Origin: an uncultured Collinsella sp.
GTDB taxonomy: Bacteria > Actinomycetota > Coriobacteriia > Coriobacteriales > Coriobacteriaceae
Direction of reading: 5' to 3'
Assembly: GCA_902494945.1 (NCBI GenBank)
Contig: CABUVF010000115.1
Location: forward strand, 1-7,004
DNA: 7,004 bases
Shown: one piece after another, positions 1-6,093 of the stretch
Layout of the letters: every line of letters begins with the position of its first letter
How positions within the stretch are numbered: the stretch's first letter is position 1
Made by a program: the position numbers and the translations under genes
Notes under the pieces: generated by a model
What the model saw: only the letters and a program-made list of their open reading frames with translations
Database searches by the model: none
Told to the model about the DNA's origin: nothing

Positions 1-725
1 ACGGCGGTCAGCAGGAACAGAACGTCGGCGTCGCAGTCCTCGGCCAGCAGCTCGCCGCCCAGGTCCTTGTCGATGACGGCGGGAACGCCCTTGTAGCAGC
101 CCTTGTTCTCGTAGTCGCGGACGACGGGGATGCCGCCGCCACCGCAGGCGATGACGATGAACTCGTTGTCGAGCAGGTTGAGGATGGAGTCGGCCTCGAC
201 GATCTTCTTGGGATCGGGGGAGGCGACGACGCGACGCCAGCCGCGGCCGGAATCCTCGACGAAGACCTTGGAGGGGTCCTCGGCCATGAACTCCTTGGCC
301 TGCTCCTCGGTGTAGAAGGGGCCGATCGGCTTAGTCGGGTTCTTGAACGCGGGATCGTCGGGATCGCACTCGATCTGGGTGACGACGGTGGCGGCGTGCC
401 AACGCTTATAGCGCTTGTGCATCTCGCGGCCGATGCCCTGCTGCAGGTGGTAGCCGATGTAGCCCTGGGACATGGCGCCGCACTCGGGCAGCGGCATCTC
501 GGGGGTGCCGATGGCGTCGTGGGCAGCGGCGAAGGCGTTCTGGATCATGCCGACCTGCGGGCCGTTGCCGTGGGTGATGATGATCTCGTTGCCCTGCTCG
601 ATGAGGCCGAGGAGCGCGTGGGCGGTGTTGCTCACGGCCTCGATCTGCTCGACGGGGTTGTTGCCGAGGGCGTTGCCGCCGAGGGCGACGACAATACGAT
701 CGGGCTTTCCGTACGGTTTACTCAT
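1..725 (-). CDS. arcC: Carbamate kinase, N-terminal 241 codons (3' end beyond the left edge)
   Basis: This cytoplasmic enzyme transfers the phosphate of carbamoyl phosphate to ADP. It gives ATP, ammonia and CO2, and is the energy-yielding last step of the ADI pathway. The reading frame runs from ATG at 725 off the left edge without a stop. Amino-acid-kinase motifs are clear: VVALGGNAL at residues 12-20, THGNGPQVG at 51-59, ECGAMSQGYIGYHL at 81-94, VVASPDP at 166-172 and the nucleotide-site segment ACGGGGIPVV at 193-202. The family is about 310 residues long, so roughly 70 residues are missing. The gene begins 23 bases after the arcB stop, behind a GGGAAG Shine-Dalgarno with a rather long spacer of about 12 bases. 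It is the last visible gene of the minus-strand arcDABC operon. Codons are strongly G/C-ending, more so than in the plus-strand genes. The identification is firm from several family-specific motifs. Confidence 0.96.
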   Translation of the reverse strand, partial: MSKPYGKPDRIVVALGGNALGNNPVEQIEAVSNTAHALLGLIEQGNEIIITHGNGPQVGMIQNAFAAAHDAIGTPEMPLPECGAMSQGYIGYHLQQGIGREMHKRYKRWHAATVVTQIECDPDDPAFKNPTKPIGPFYTEEQAKEFMAEDPSKVFVEDSGRGWRRVVASPDPKKIVEADSILNLLDNEFIVIACGGGGIPVVRDYENKGCYKGVPAVIDKDLGGELLAEDCDADVLFLLTA

Positions 726-748
726 AGTGTTCGTTCACTTCCCAGCTA

Positions 749-1756
749 CTAGCGAAGCGTCGCGTACATCATGGCCTTAATGGTATGCATGCGGTTCTCG
801 GCCTCCTGGAACACGCGAGACTGCGCGCTCTCAAAGACCTCGTCGGAAACCTCCATCTCGGTCACGCCGAACTTCTCGGCAATCTCGGCGCCGATGGTGG
901 TCTGCGTATCGTGGAAGCTCGGCAGGCAGTGCATAAAGATGGCGCCGGGGTTTGCCTTGGCCATGACCTCGGGCGTTACTCGATAGGGAGAGAGAAGATC
1001 GATTCGGCTCTTCCACAGCTCCTCAGCCTGGCCCATACCGACCCAAACGTCCGTATAGATCACGTCTGCATCCTTGACGCCCTCGTCGATATCCTCAGTG
1101 AGCTGGATCGTGCAGCCATTCTGAGCGGCGATCTCCTGGCAGCGCTCAAGAAGCTCGGGATCGAAGTGCGTGGCGCCCTCGACATCGCCCTTGGGTCCGC
1201 AGGAGCAGAAGTTAATGCCGAGCTTGGCGCAGATAACCATCAGGGAGTCGCTGACGTTGCCCTGCTCCTTGCCCATATAGGTGAGCTTCATGCCGCGCGT
1301 GTCGCCAAACTCCTCACGCATGGTAAGAATGTCGGCAAGGGCCTGGGTGGGATGGTACTCGTTGGTCAGACCGTTCCAGACGGGAACGCCAGCCTTGGCG
1401 GCAAGCTCCTCGACGATCGACTGGTCGGAGCCGCGATACTCAATACCGTCATACATGCGACCGAGCACGCGGGCGGTATCCTCGATGGACTCTTTCTTGC
1501 CCATCTGCGACGAGCCGGGGTCGAGGTAGGTCACGCCCATACCCAGGTCCATACCGCCGACCTCGAAGGCACAGCGCGTGCGCGTTGAGGTCTTCTCAAA
1601 CAGCAGGACAATGTTCTTGCCCTCGAGAAAGCGGTGCGGATAACCGGCGCGCTTCATATCCTTGAAGTTCTTTGAGAGGTCGAGCATGTACTCGATTTCC
1701 TCGGACGTAAAGTCAAGCAAGGTAAGAACGCTTCGACCAGAAAGATTAAGAGCCAT
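749..1756 (-). CDS. arcB: Catabolic-type ornithine carbamoyltransferase
   Basis: This cytoplasmic enzyme interconverts citrulline plus phosphate with ornithine plus carbamoyl phosphate. Its place in the operon implies the catabolic direction. The chosen start, ATG at 1756, gives 335 residues, the usual family length, and lies 8 bases after an AAAGGA Shine-Dalgarno. An in-frame ATG at 1813 would add 19 unrelated residues and overlap the hairpin, so I rejected it. Carbamoyl-phosphate motifs are STRTR at residues 57-61 and HPTQ at 135-138; HCLP is at 276-279. The ornithine-binding loop, normally D-x-W-x-S-M-G, reads DVWVGMG at 236-242, so Gly240 replaces the usual Ser. The gene follows arcA by 85 bases and precedes arcC by 23. 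Closely related putrescine carbamoyltransferases differ in this same loop, but the retained M-G and the arc neighbours favour ornithine. Confidence 0.96.
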   Translation of the reverse strand: MALNLSGRSVLTLLDFTSEEIEYMLDLSKNFKDMKRAGYPHRFLEGKNIVLLFEKTSTRTRCAFEVGGMDLGMGVTYLDPGSSQMGKKESIEDTARVLGRMYDGIEYRGSDQSIVEELAAKAGVPVWNGLTNEYHPTQALADILTMREEFGDTRGMKLTYMGKEQGNVSDSLMVICAKLGINFCSCGPKGDVEGATHFDPELLERCQEIAAQNGCTIQLTEDIDEGVKDADVIYTDVWVGMGQAEELWKSRIDLLSPYRVTPEVMAKANPGAIFMHCLPSFHDTQTTIGAEIAEKFGVTEMEVSDEVFESAQSRVFQEAENRMHTIKAMMYATLR

Positions 1757-1796
1757 GATTTGAGTCCTTTCGGTTGTTGGAACACACAAGAAGGGA

Positions 1797-1825
1797 TGGG
1801 CGGCGCAGACCACACGCGCCGCCCA
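1797..1825 (-). other. Intercistronic RNA hairpin between arcA and arcB
   Basis: A perfect inverted repeat with 9-bp arms (GGGCGGCGC and GCGCCGCCC, 10 bp if the flanking T-A pair is counted) and a 9-base loop lies in the 85-base gap after the arcA stop. On the coding strand it is followed by ATCCCTTCTTG, not by a T run, so it is not a standard intrinsic terminator. It may protect the arcA 3' end, direct RNA processing, or cause partial attenuation so that arcA exceeds arcB. The structure is seen directly; its role is inferred. Confidence 0.7.
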
Positions 1826-1841
1826 GATACGCTAACGCTGA

Positions 1842-3086
1842 CTAGATTTCCTCACGCCAGAACGGCATGGTCATGCAACGCGGGCCGCCGCGACCGCGAG
1901 AAAGCTCCTCGGAGGGAGCGACGAGCAGCTCGACGCCAGCCTTGTAAAGAGCATCGTTGGTTACAACGTTGCGCTCATACACGCAGACCTTGCCCGGTGC
2001 GACCGCAAGAGTGTTGGAACCATCGTTCCACTGCTCACGGGAAGCCTCGATCGGATCGCCGCCACCGCACTCAATCATGGTGATATGGTCCACACCCGTC
2101 GCAAGCTCGAGGATATGCTGCAGGGTGCCCTCGAGTTCCTCGATATGCACCTCCCCCTCCGAATCGCCCTTGGTCAGGCGGTAGGCACGAAGCGTCTGGT
2201 AGATGCCGGGATAGACCGTGAACTTATCGCGATCGACCTGCGTGCAGACGGTGTCGAGGTGCATGTAGGCATAGCCGTGCGGAATCTTGATGGCATAGAT
2301 GTTCTCGATCTCGGCCTCATCGGAACCCCAGAACATATTCTTGGCGAGCTCATCGATGGCTGCAGTCTGGGTGCGCTCGGAAATACCGATGGCGAGCGTC
2401 TTGGCGTTGATGTTGAGGATATCGCCGCCCTCGATATGCCACTCGCTGTTGTGGTCATACCAAATGGGGCTACCAGCGTAATCAGGATGGTTACGCAGCA
2501 CCGTTTCGTAGAAGATTACTTCGCGATTGCGCTGATTCCAGTACATGCGGTTCATGGTAGCGCCCTTGCCCACGACAGCCAGAGGGTCACGGGAGAAATA
2601 CGAGGCCGGCATGGGGAACAGCACCATATCGTCAGCCTTCAACTCCTCGCCGTCCATACTGGCAAGAGAACCGCCGACCTTGGGGATCTCGAGGTCGCGA
2701 ACGTAGAGGCCGCCCATGGCAGCAAGGACAAACTCCTTGTTGTCCTTAATCGAATCAAGCTTCTCGACAACGGCCTGGCGAAGGGCCGCGTTGGAGATGC
2801 CGGACTCACCCATGAACTTCGTCATGAACTCTGCGCGAGTGCCCTCGACTTTGTCAAACGTCTCAGCGAGCAGCTCTTCCATATAGACGACCTCGGCGCC
2901 AGCGCCGCGAAGAAGGTCGGTAAACTGATCGTGCTCTTTCTGGGCATAGTCCAGATAGAACGCGTCGTGAATCCAAACGCGGTCGAAATCCTCCGCCTTC
3001 ATGTTTACAAGATCCATACCGGGGCGATGGACGCACACCTTCTTAAGGGCGCCAATCTCGCTATGAACGTTCAGTCCTTTGTTCAT
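1842..3086 (-). CDS. arcA: Arginine deiminase (canonical, 414 residues)
   Basis: The enzyme hydrolyses L-arginine to citrulline and ammonia in the cytoplasm, the first step of the ADI pathway. The length of 414 residues is normal for the family. Active-site features are complete: FSRDP with Asp167, HIEGGD with Glu219 and Asp222, ISERT with Arg238, MHLDT with His276 and Asp278, and the C-terminal loop SRGRGGPRCM with nucleophile Cys404 and Arg399 five residues before it. By my alignment the position equivalent to Asn160 of the Pseudomonas enzyme is Ala161 (MPASYF, where many homologues have MPNxYF). The start ATG at 3086 lies 5 bases after AAGGA. The gene sits 41 bases downstream of the transporter and 85 bases upstream of arcB, within one presumed transcript. 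A short TATAAA sequence at the end of the preceding gene could be a minor internal promoter, but no good -35 goes with it. Confidence 0.97.
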   Translation of the reverse strand: MNKGLNVHSEIGALKKVCVHRPGMDLVNMKAEDFDRVWIHDAFYLDYAQKEHDQFTDLLRGAGAEVVYMEELLAETFDKVEGTRAEFMTKFMGESGISNAALRQAVVEKLDSIKDNKEFVLAAMGGLYVRDLEIPKVGGSLASMDGEELKADDMVLFPMPASYFSRDPLAVVGKGATMNRMYWNQRNREVIFYETVLRNHPDYAGSPIWYDHNSEWHIEGGDILNINAKTLAIGISERTQTAAIDELAKNMFWGSDEAEIENIYAIKIPHGYAYMHLDTVCTQVDRDKFTVYPGIYQTLRAYRLTKGDSEGEVHIEELEGTLQHILELATGVDHITMIECGGGDPIEASREQWNDGSNTLAVAPGKVCVYERNVVTNDALYKAGVELLVAPSEELSRGRGGPRCMTMPFWREEI

Positions 3087-3127
3087 CTCTATCCTTCTTT
3101 CTTACAACTGTATGTAGGGTTTTGCTT

Positions 3128-4564
3128 TTATAGCAAGGGGATAAGGCCCGAAACCGCAGTGAATGCCATGCAGATAACGCTCACGACCAGGAAGAATTTC
3201 CAAGCAACCTTCCACCACTGGCCAAGCGGAATCTTGCAGACGCCAAGACCGGCAACGAGCATCGCGCTTGTTGGCGAAATGAGAGACATGGCAGCACTGC
3301 CCATGGAAAGACCCGTAACTGCAGCCTCGGGGTTTAAGCCCATCAGCTCAACAAGCGGGCCAAAAATTGGAATCGTAAGAGCAGCGATACCCGAAGAGCT
3401 CGGAACGAGGATCGACAGAAGGTTATCCACGACATAGAGGATGCTCGTAAAGATAACGGCTGGAACTCCAGTGAGAGCCGTGGCGAGCGTATTGAGAATC
3501 GTATCGATGATGAGGCCGTCATTGGCGATTACGAGGATTCCGCGGGCAAGTCCAACAACGATGGCAGAGAACGCGAAATCTGCAATTCCCTTAACGAACT
3601 CGCCAGCGATCTCCTTCTCATTCATCCCGGAAATAACACCAGAAAGAAGGGCCATGGCCAAGAAAATCGCAGAGATTTCGTTCATGTACCAGCCCTGGGC
3701 TACCAAGCCCCAAATGATAGCGCCAAGTCCAAGCACGAAAATAACCATGACGGCTTTTTGCTTAGCGGTGAACTCGCTATCGAGGAGGTTCTCATCCGCG
3801 CCAAACTCTTTGCGTTTCTCGATATCATCGTGGAAAGCGGGGGACGCTTCGGGGTTTTTCTTAACCTTGAGGGCATACATTACAACCCATGCGACGGCAA
3901 CCGCCGTGAGCACGGCAAGGGCAATAGTACGCAACCAAAGCTGGGGGTTGCCCTGGATACCGAGGATGCCCTGGGAAATCAGGACGTTGAACGGATTGAC
4001 GGTAGATGCAATGTATCCGATACGGGCACCCACAAACACCGTCATGAACGCTGTAATTGAGTCGAAGCCCATGGCCATCATGATCGGCATAAGAATCGCA
4101 AAGAACGGAAGCGTCTCCTCTGCCATACCAAAGGTGCTGCCGCCCAAGGCAAAAAGCACCATTAGGATCGGAATGATGAGGACGTCCTTGCTCTTGAACT
4201 TCTTCACCACTCGGGCGACGCCACTCGTGATGGCTCCGGTCGCCGTGATGACCTGGAAGGAACCTCCCACGATCATAATGAATGCAACGACCTCGACCGC
4301 TTGCTGGATGCCGATCGCAGGGGCCTCAAGTACTTCGAAGATGCCTTGGCGAAGATCGACCTCGTTGCCGTCCTCGTCCGTATAGACCTTATCGACAGGC
4401 TCATAGGTGCCCGAGACCGTTACCTCGCGACCGTTAACCTCCTGGCGCTCAAACGAGCCCGAAGGCACGACCCAGGTCAGAACGGCAAATACGGCCATCA
4501 AGACGAGAATGATGGTGTACACGTGCGGGACTCGAAGAGTGCGCTTCTTTTCTGTCTCTGCCAT
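3128..4564 (-). CDS. arcD: YfcC/DcuC-family membrane carrier, probable arginine/ornithine antiporter
   Basis: This 478-residue integral membrane protein has about 12 hydrophobic segments. One is near residues 13-33, followed by an exterior-like acidic stretch at about 36-80, then two hydrophobic blocks (about 88-233 and 270-475) joined by a charged loop at about 234-270. Conserved-looking re-entrant motifs are GGSTFGMAEE at 141-150, STVNPFNV at 187-194, VPSSSGIAA at 387-395 and LISPTSAML at 428-436, typical of the YfcC/DcuC superfamily. Streptococcal ArcD proteins belong to this group, whereas Pseudomonas ArcD is an APC-type carrier. First place in an arcDABC operon makes arginine/ornithine exchange the likely job, but substrate is inferred from context. 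The gene has the best ribosome site in the window, AAGGAGGAG just before ATG 4564. Other YfcC members carry other amino acids or dicarboxylates. Confidence 0.85.
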   Translation of the reverse strand: MAETEKKRTLRVPHVYTIILVLMAVFAVLTWVVPSGSFERQEVNGREVTVSGTYEPVDKVYTDEDGNEVDLRQGIFEVLEAPAIGIQQAVEVVAFIMIVGGSFQVITATGAITSGVARVVKKFKSKDVLIIPILMVLFALGGSTFGMAEETLPFFAILMPIMMAMGFDSITAFMTVFVGARIGYIASTVNPFNVLISQGILGIQGNPQLWLRTIALAVLTAVAVAWVVMYALKVKKNPEASPAFHDDIEKRKEFGADENLLDSEFTAKQKAVMVIFVLGLGAIIWGLVAQGWYMNEISAIFLAMALLSGVISGMNEKEIAGEFVKGIADFAFSAIVVGLARGILVIANDGLIIDTILNTLATALTGVPAVIFTSILYVVDNLLSILVPSSSGIAALTIPIFGPLVELMGLNPEAAVTGLSMGSAAMSLISPTSAMLVAGLGVCKIPLGQWWKVAWKFFLVVSVICMAFTAVSGLIPLL

Positions 4565-4682
4565 CTCTCCTCCTTAATTCAGGGGTTTTTCGTTGCCGGC
4601 AAAGCCATTGTGTCATCGCGCAAAACACCCTTCCGTCTCTTCGCCCGCCAACGAAGCGCATCGACCCGTAAACGGATTTCAG

Positions 4683-4701
4683 ATTGATGTAATTTGTCAA
4701 T
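4683..4701. promoter_or_regulatory. Weaker operator-like dyad, same register as the 21-bp palindrome
   Basis: ATTGA and TCAAT arms are separated by 9 bases, centred on 4692. The left arm ATTGATGT is identical to the left arm of the palindrome centred on 4722, so the two centres are 30 bp apart, about three helical turns. This spacing would let two dimers bind the same DNA face. The arms are seen directly; the operator role is inferred. Confidence 0.4.
4695..4700 (-). promoter_or_regulatory. Consensus -35-like TTGACA facing arcD
   Basis: The minus strand reads TTGACA from 4700 to 4695, a perfect -35 hexamer oriented toward arcD, 131 bases upstream of its start codon. At 16-18 bases downstream I find only AATCCG, ATCCGT and TCCGTT, none a good -10. 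Either the promoter is weak and activator-dependent or this hexamer is part of an operator. It overlaps the weaker dyad at 4683-4701. Confidence 0.3.
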
Positions 4702-4711
4702 TTGCTATCTA

Positions 4712-4732
4712 AATTGATGTTTAACATTAATT
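4712..4732. promoter_or_regulatory. 21-bp near-perfect palindrome, candidate operator
   Basis: The site is centred on T4722 and nine of its ten base pairs are complementary; only G4716/T4728 is mismatched. The core is ATGTT-T-AACAT, flanked by AATTG on the left and TAATT on the right. It sits in the AT-rich middle of the divergent region between arcD and the arcA paralogue. Its size and dyad symmetry suit a dimeric CI-like repressor such as the one encoded at 6094-6744. Binding by that protein is inferred. Confidence 0.6.
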
Positions 4733-4766
4733 ACTAAGTCGGTTCGTGCCATTCACCTGTGACAAA

Positions 4767-4772
4767 TATGAT
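4767..4772 (+). promoter_or_regulatory. Possible -10 box for the arcA paralogue and regulator
   Basis: TATGAT matches five of six bases of TATAAT and lies 69 bases before the chosen start codon. No convincing -35 stands 16-18 bases upstream (the region reads near TTCGTG), so it would need help from an activator. It lies within the TGACAAAT element, so a protein bound there would affect this promoter directly. Confidence 0.3.
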
Positions 4773-4841
4773 GTAAATTGAATCAAACTCGTAATGTGCC
4801 ACTATGGAAGCAATAAATACTCACCGCCAAAGCGAGGTCAC

Positions 4842-6092
4842 ATGTCCGCATTGCATGTTCAAAATGAAATAGGAAAGCTAAAAAAGGTGCTTCTGCACTG
4901 TCCCGGCCCCGAAACGCGCAACTACCCCGACGGGCAGTTCAATCGGGTCTTTACGTTGCGTCCGTCTAGCAGCTCATTCGATCTTGATAAAGCCCTTAGG
5001 GAGCATCATGCTTACTCGGCGATGCTCGAGCACGAAGGGGTAGAGATTCTCTATCTTGAAAACCTTCTTACCGAAGCCCTTGATGCGACAGAGCAAGCGC
5101 GTCGCTCTTTTATCGATAGCTACATTTCAGAATGCGGCGCGCGGGGCATTGAGCTCGAGTCTGCCATTCGCGAGTATCTCGAGCGCATCGAAGGCTCCCG
5201 CGCCCTTGCTCAAGCAGCAGTCAACGGCATCCGCTACTCCCAGGTCTTCAACACAGATAAAGAGGTGTTCAGCCTCACGAAACTGACGGCAGACGCATAC
5301 TCACCTGACGATCTTCTCGTAAGCCCCCTTAACACCATGTGGTTCACACGCGATCCGGCGAGCGTCATCGGCGAAGGCGTTACGCTCAACCACATGTACT
5401 GGCCAGAGCGCAACCGTGAGGTTATCGCCTATAAAACGATTTTTAACTATCATCCGGATTTCCGCGAGACTCCTCAGTTCTTCAAGCATGAATCGACTTA
5501 CCACATTGAAGGCGGCGACCTTCACAACCTCAACAGCGAAAATGTAGCCGTTGGCATCTCTCAACGAACCGAGCCAGCAGCTATAGACACCCTAGCGAAT
5601 AACTTGCTCTGGGACGAGAACTCGACTATTGAGTCCGTATGGGCCATTGAGGTTCCCTACGATGATCTCTGCATTCATCTCGACACATACTTTGCTCGTG
5701 TTAACTATGAGACATTCCTCATTGACCGGGAGCTCCTGGACCAAGCGCGAGTCTACTGCATTACACGAGGCAGATCGGAAAGGACAACCCGGGCGCGTCA
5801 TGTCGAAGGCGGACTAAAAGAAGCGCTGGGATTAGCCCTGGGTTTAAGTTCACCGCAATTTATCCCTTGCGGCGGCTCAAATCCCGGAGCGGCAGAGGTC
5901 GAAAGAACCAACAATGCCATAAGCACCCTTTGCCTGGAGCCCGGCAAGGTCTGCGTATACGAAGAGAACACCGAGACTAACAAGGCACTGGAGCAGGCCG
6001 GTATTGAACTTGTTCCCATCTCTATCTTTGAGCTGACAAACGGCTTTGGCGGCCCCAACTGCCTCTGCCTTCCCCTCGTCCGCGCTTCATAA
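4842..6092 (+). CDS. Divergent arginine deiminase paralogue (ADI/guanidino-group-modifying superfamily)
   Basis: A 416-residue protein related along its whole length to the canonical arginine deiminase of this window. It keeps the catalytic set: WFTRDP with Asp171, HIEGGD with Glu223 and Asp226, ISQRT with Arg242, IHLDT with His279 and Asp281, and Cys407. It differs in the loop before the nucleophile, GFGGPNC instead of GRGGPRC. Phe402 therefore replaces the arginine that corresponds to the gating Arg401 of the Pseudomonas enzyme. The N-terminal HRPG motif reads HCPG (Cys20), and the following segment (residues 27-47) is unlike the canonical one. The start ATG 4842 lies 4 bases after a GAGG site. 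ATG 4794 in frame has no ribosome site. The gene is transcribed away from the arc operon and is followed after one base by a regulator. It could be an active deiminase with altered substrate or kinetics, or a sensor; the sequence does not decide. Confidence 0.85.
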   Translation: MSALHVQNEIGKLKKVLLHCPGPETRNYPDGQFNRVFTLRPSSSSFDLDKALREHHAYSAMLEHEGVEILYLENLLTEALDATEQARRSFIDSYISECGARGIELESAIREYLERIEGSRALAQAAVNGIRYSQVFNTDKEVFSLTKLTADAYSPDDLLVSPLNTMWFTRDPASVIGEGVTLNHMYWPERNREVIAYKTIFNYHPDFRETPQFFKHESTYHIEGGDLHNLNSENVAVGISQRTEPAAIDTLANNLLWDENSTIESVWAIEVPYDDLCIHLDTYFARVNYETFLIDRELLDQARVYCITRGRSERTTRARHVEGGLKEALGLALGLSSPQFIPCGGSNPGAAEVERTNNAISTLCLEPGKVCVYEENTETNKALEQAGIELVPISIFELTNGFGGPNCLCLPLVRAS

Positions 6093-6093
6093 C

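Larger units (their letters stand above)
4675..4784. repeat. Mirrored promoter-proximal elements containing TGACAAAT
   Basis: TGACAAAT occurs at 4760-4767 on the plus strand and at 4699-4692 on the minus strand. Each copy is followed 13 bases later by a further AATC, giving 16 matches over 25 aligned bases. The two elements point outward, one toward each divergent operon, and the larger inverted repeat is centred near 4729. In addition TGATGTAATTTG (4685-4696) and TGATGTAAATTG (4769-4780) form an 11/12 direct repeat 84 bp apart. They may be operator or activator sites shared by both promoters. Confidence 0.4.
4565..4841. promoter_or_regulatory. Divergent intergenic control region
   Basis: This 277-base stretch separates the minus-strand arc operon from the plus-strand arcA paralogue. 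The part next to arcD (4565-4675) is GC-richer and forms a long leader with only small inverted repeats, such as CTTCG/CGAAG at 4639-4656. The part from 4676 to 4800 is distinctly AT-rich and carries all the repeats described separately. I see no ARG box, no FNR box of standard spacing and no RNA gene. Confidence 0.7.

Noticed and set aside
785..1588. Plus-strand open frame of 267 codons opposite arcB
   Set aside because: It is an antisense shadow of a gene with all its catalytic motifs; no independent ribosome site or recognisable domain.
1757..1813. Longer arcB start at ATG 1813
   Set aside because: The extra 19 residues are not part of the family, the codons cover part of the hairpin, and ATG 1756 has an excellent ribosome site.
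3127..3132. TATAAA on the minus strand as an internal arcA promoter
   Set aside because: No acceptable -35 hexamer occurs 16-18 bases upstream, and the hexamer overlaps the arcD stop region, so chance is likely.
2085..3437. Long plus-strand open frame of 450 codons opposite arcA and the end of arcD
   Set aside because: It lies antisense to two well-identified genes, its protein resembles no family I know, and open antisense frames are common in GC-rich genes with strong codon bias.
3441..4385. Plus-strand open frame of 314 codons opposite arcD
   Set aside because: It is fully antisense to a clear membrane carrier and has the low-complexity Ser/Thr/Ala make-up of a shadow frame.
4449..4727. 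Minus-strand frame of 92 codons covering the arcD leader, possibly a leader peptide
   Set aside because: It overlaps the arcD start in another frame, contains no run of Arg or other regulatory codons, and has no convincing ribosome site.
4750..4786. ArgR (ARG box), FNR or CRP site suggested by ATTCA, TGAAT, TTGAATCAA and TGTGA
   Set aside because: The half-sites have wrong orientation or spacing for the known consensus sites, so they do not support ArgR, FNR or CRP binding.
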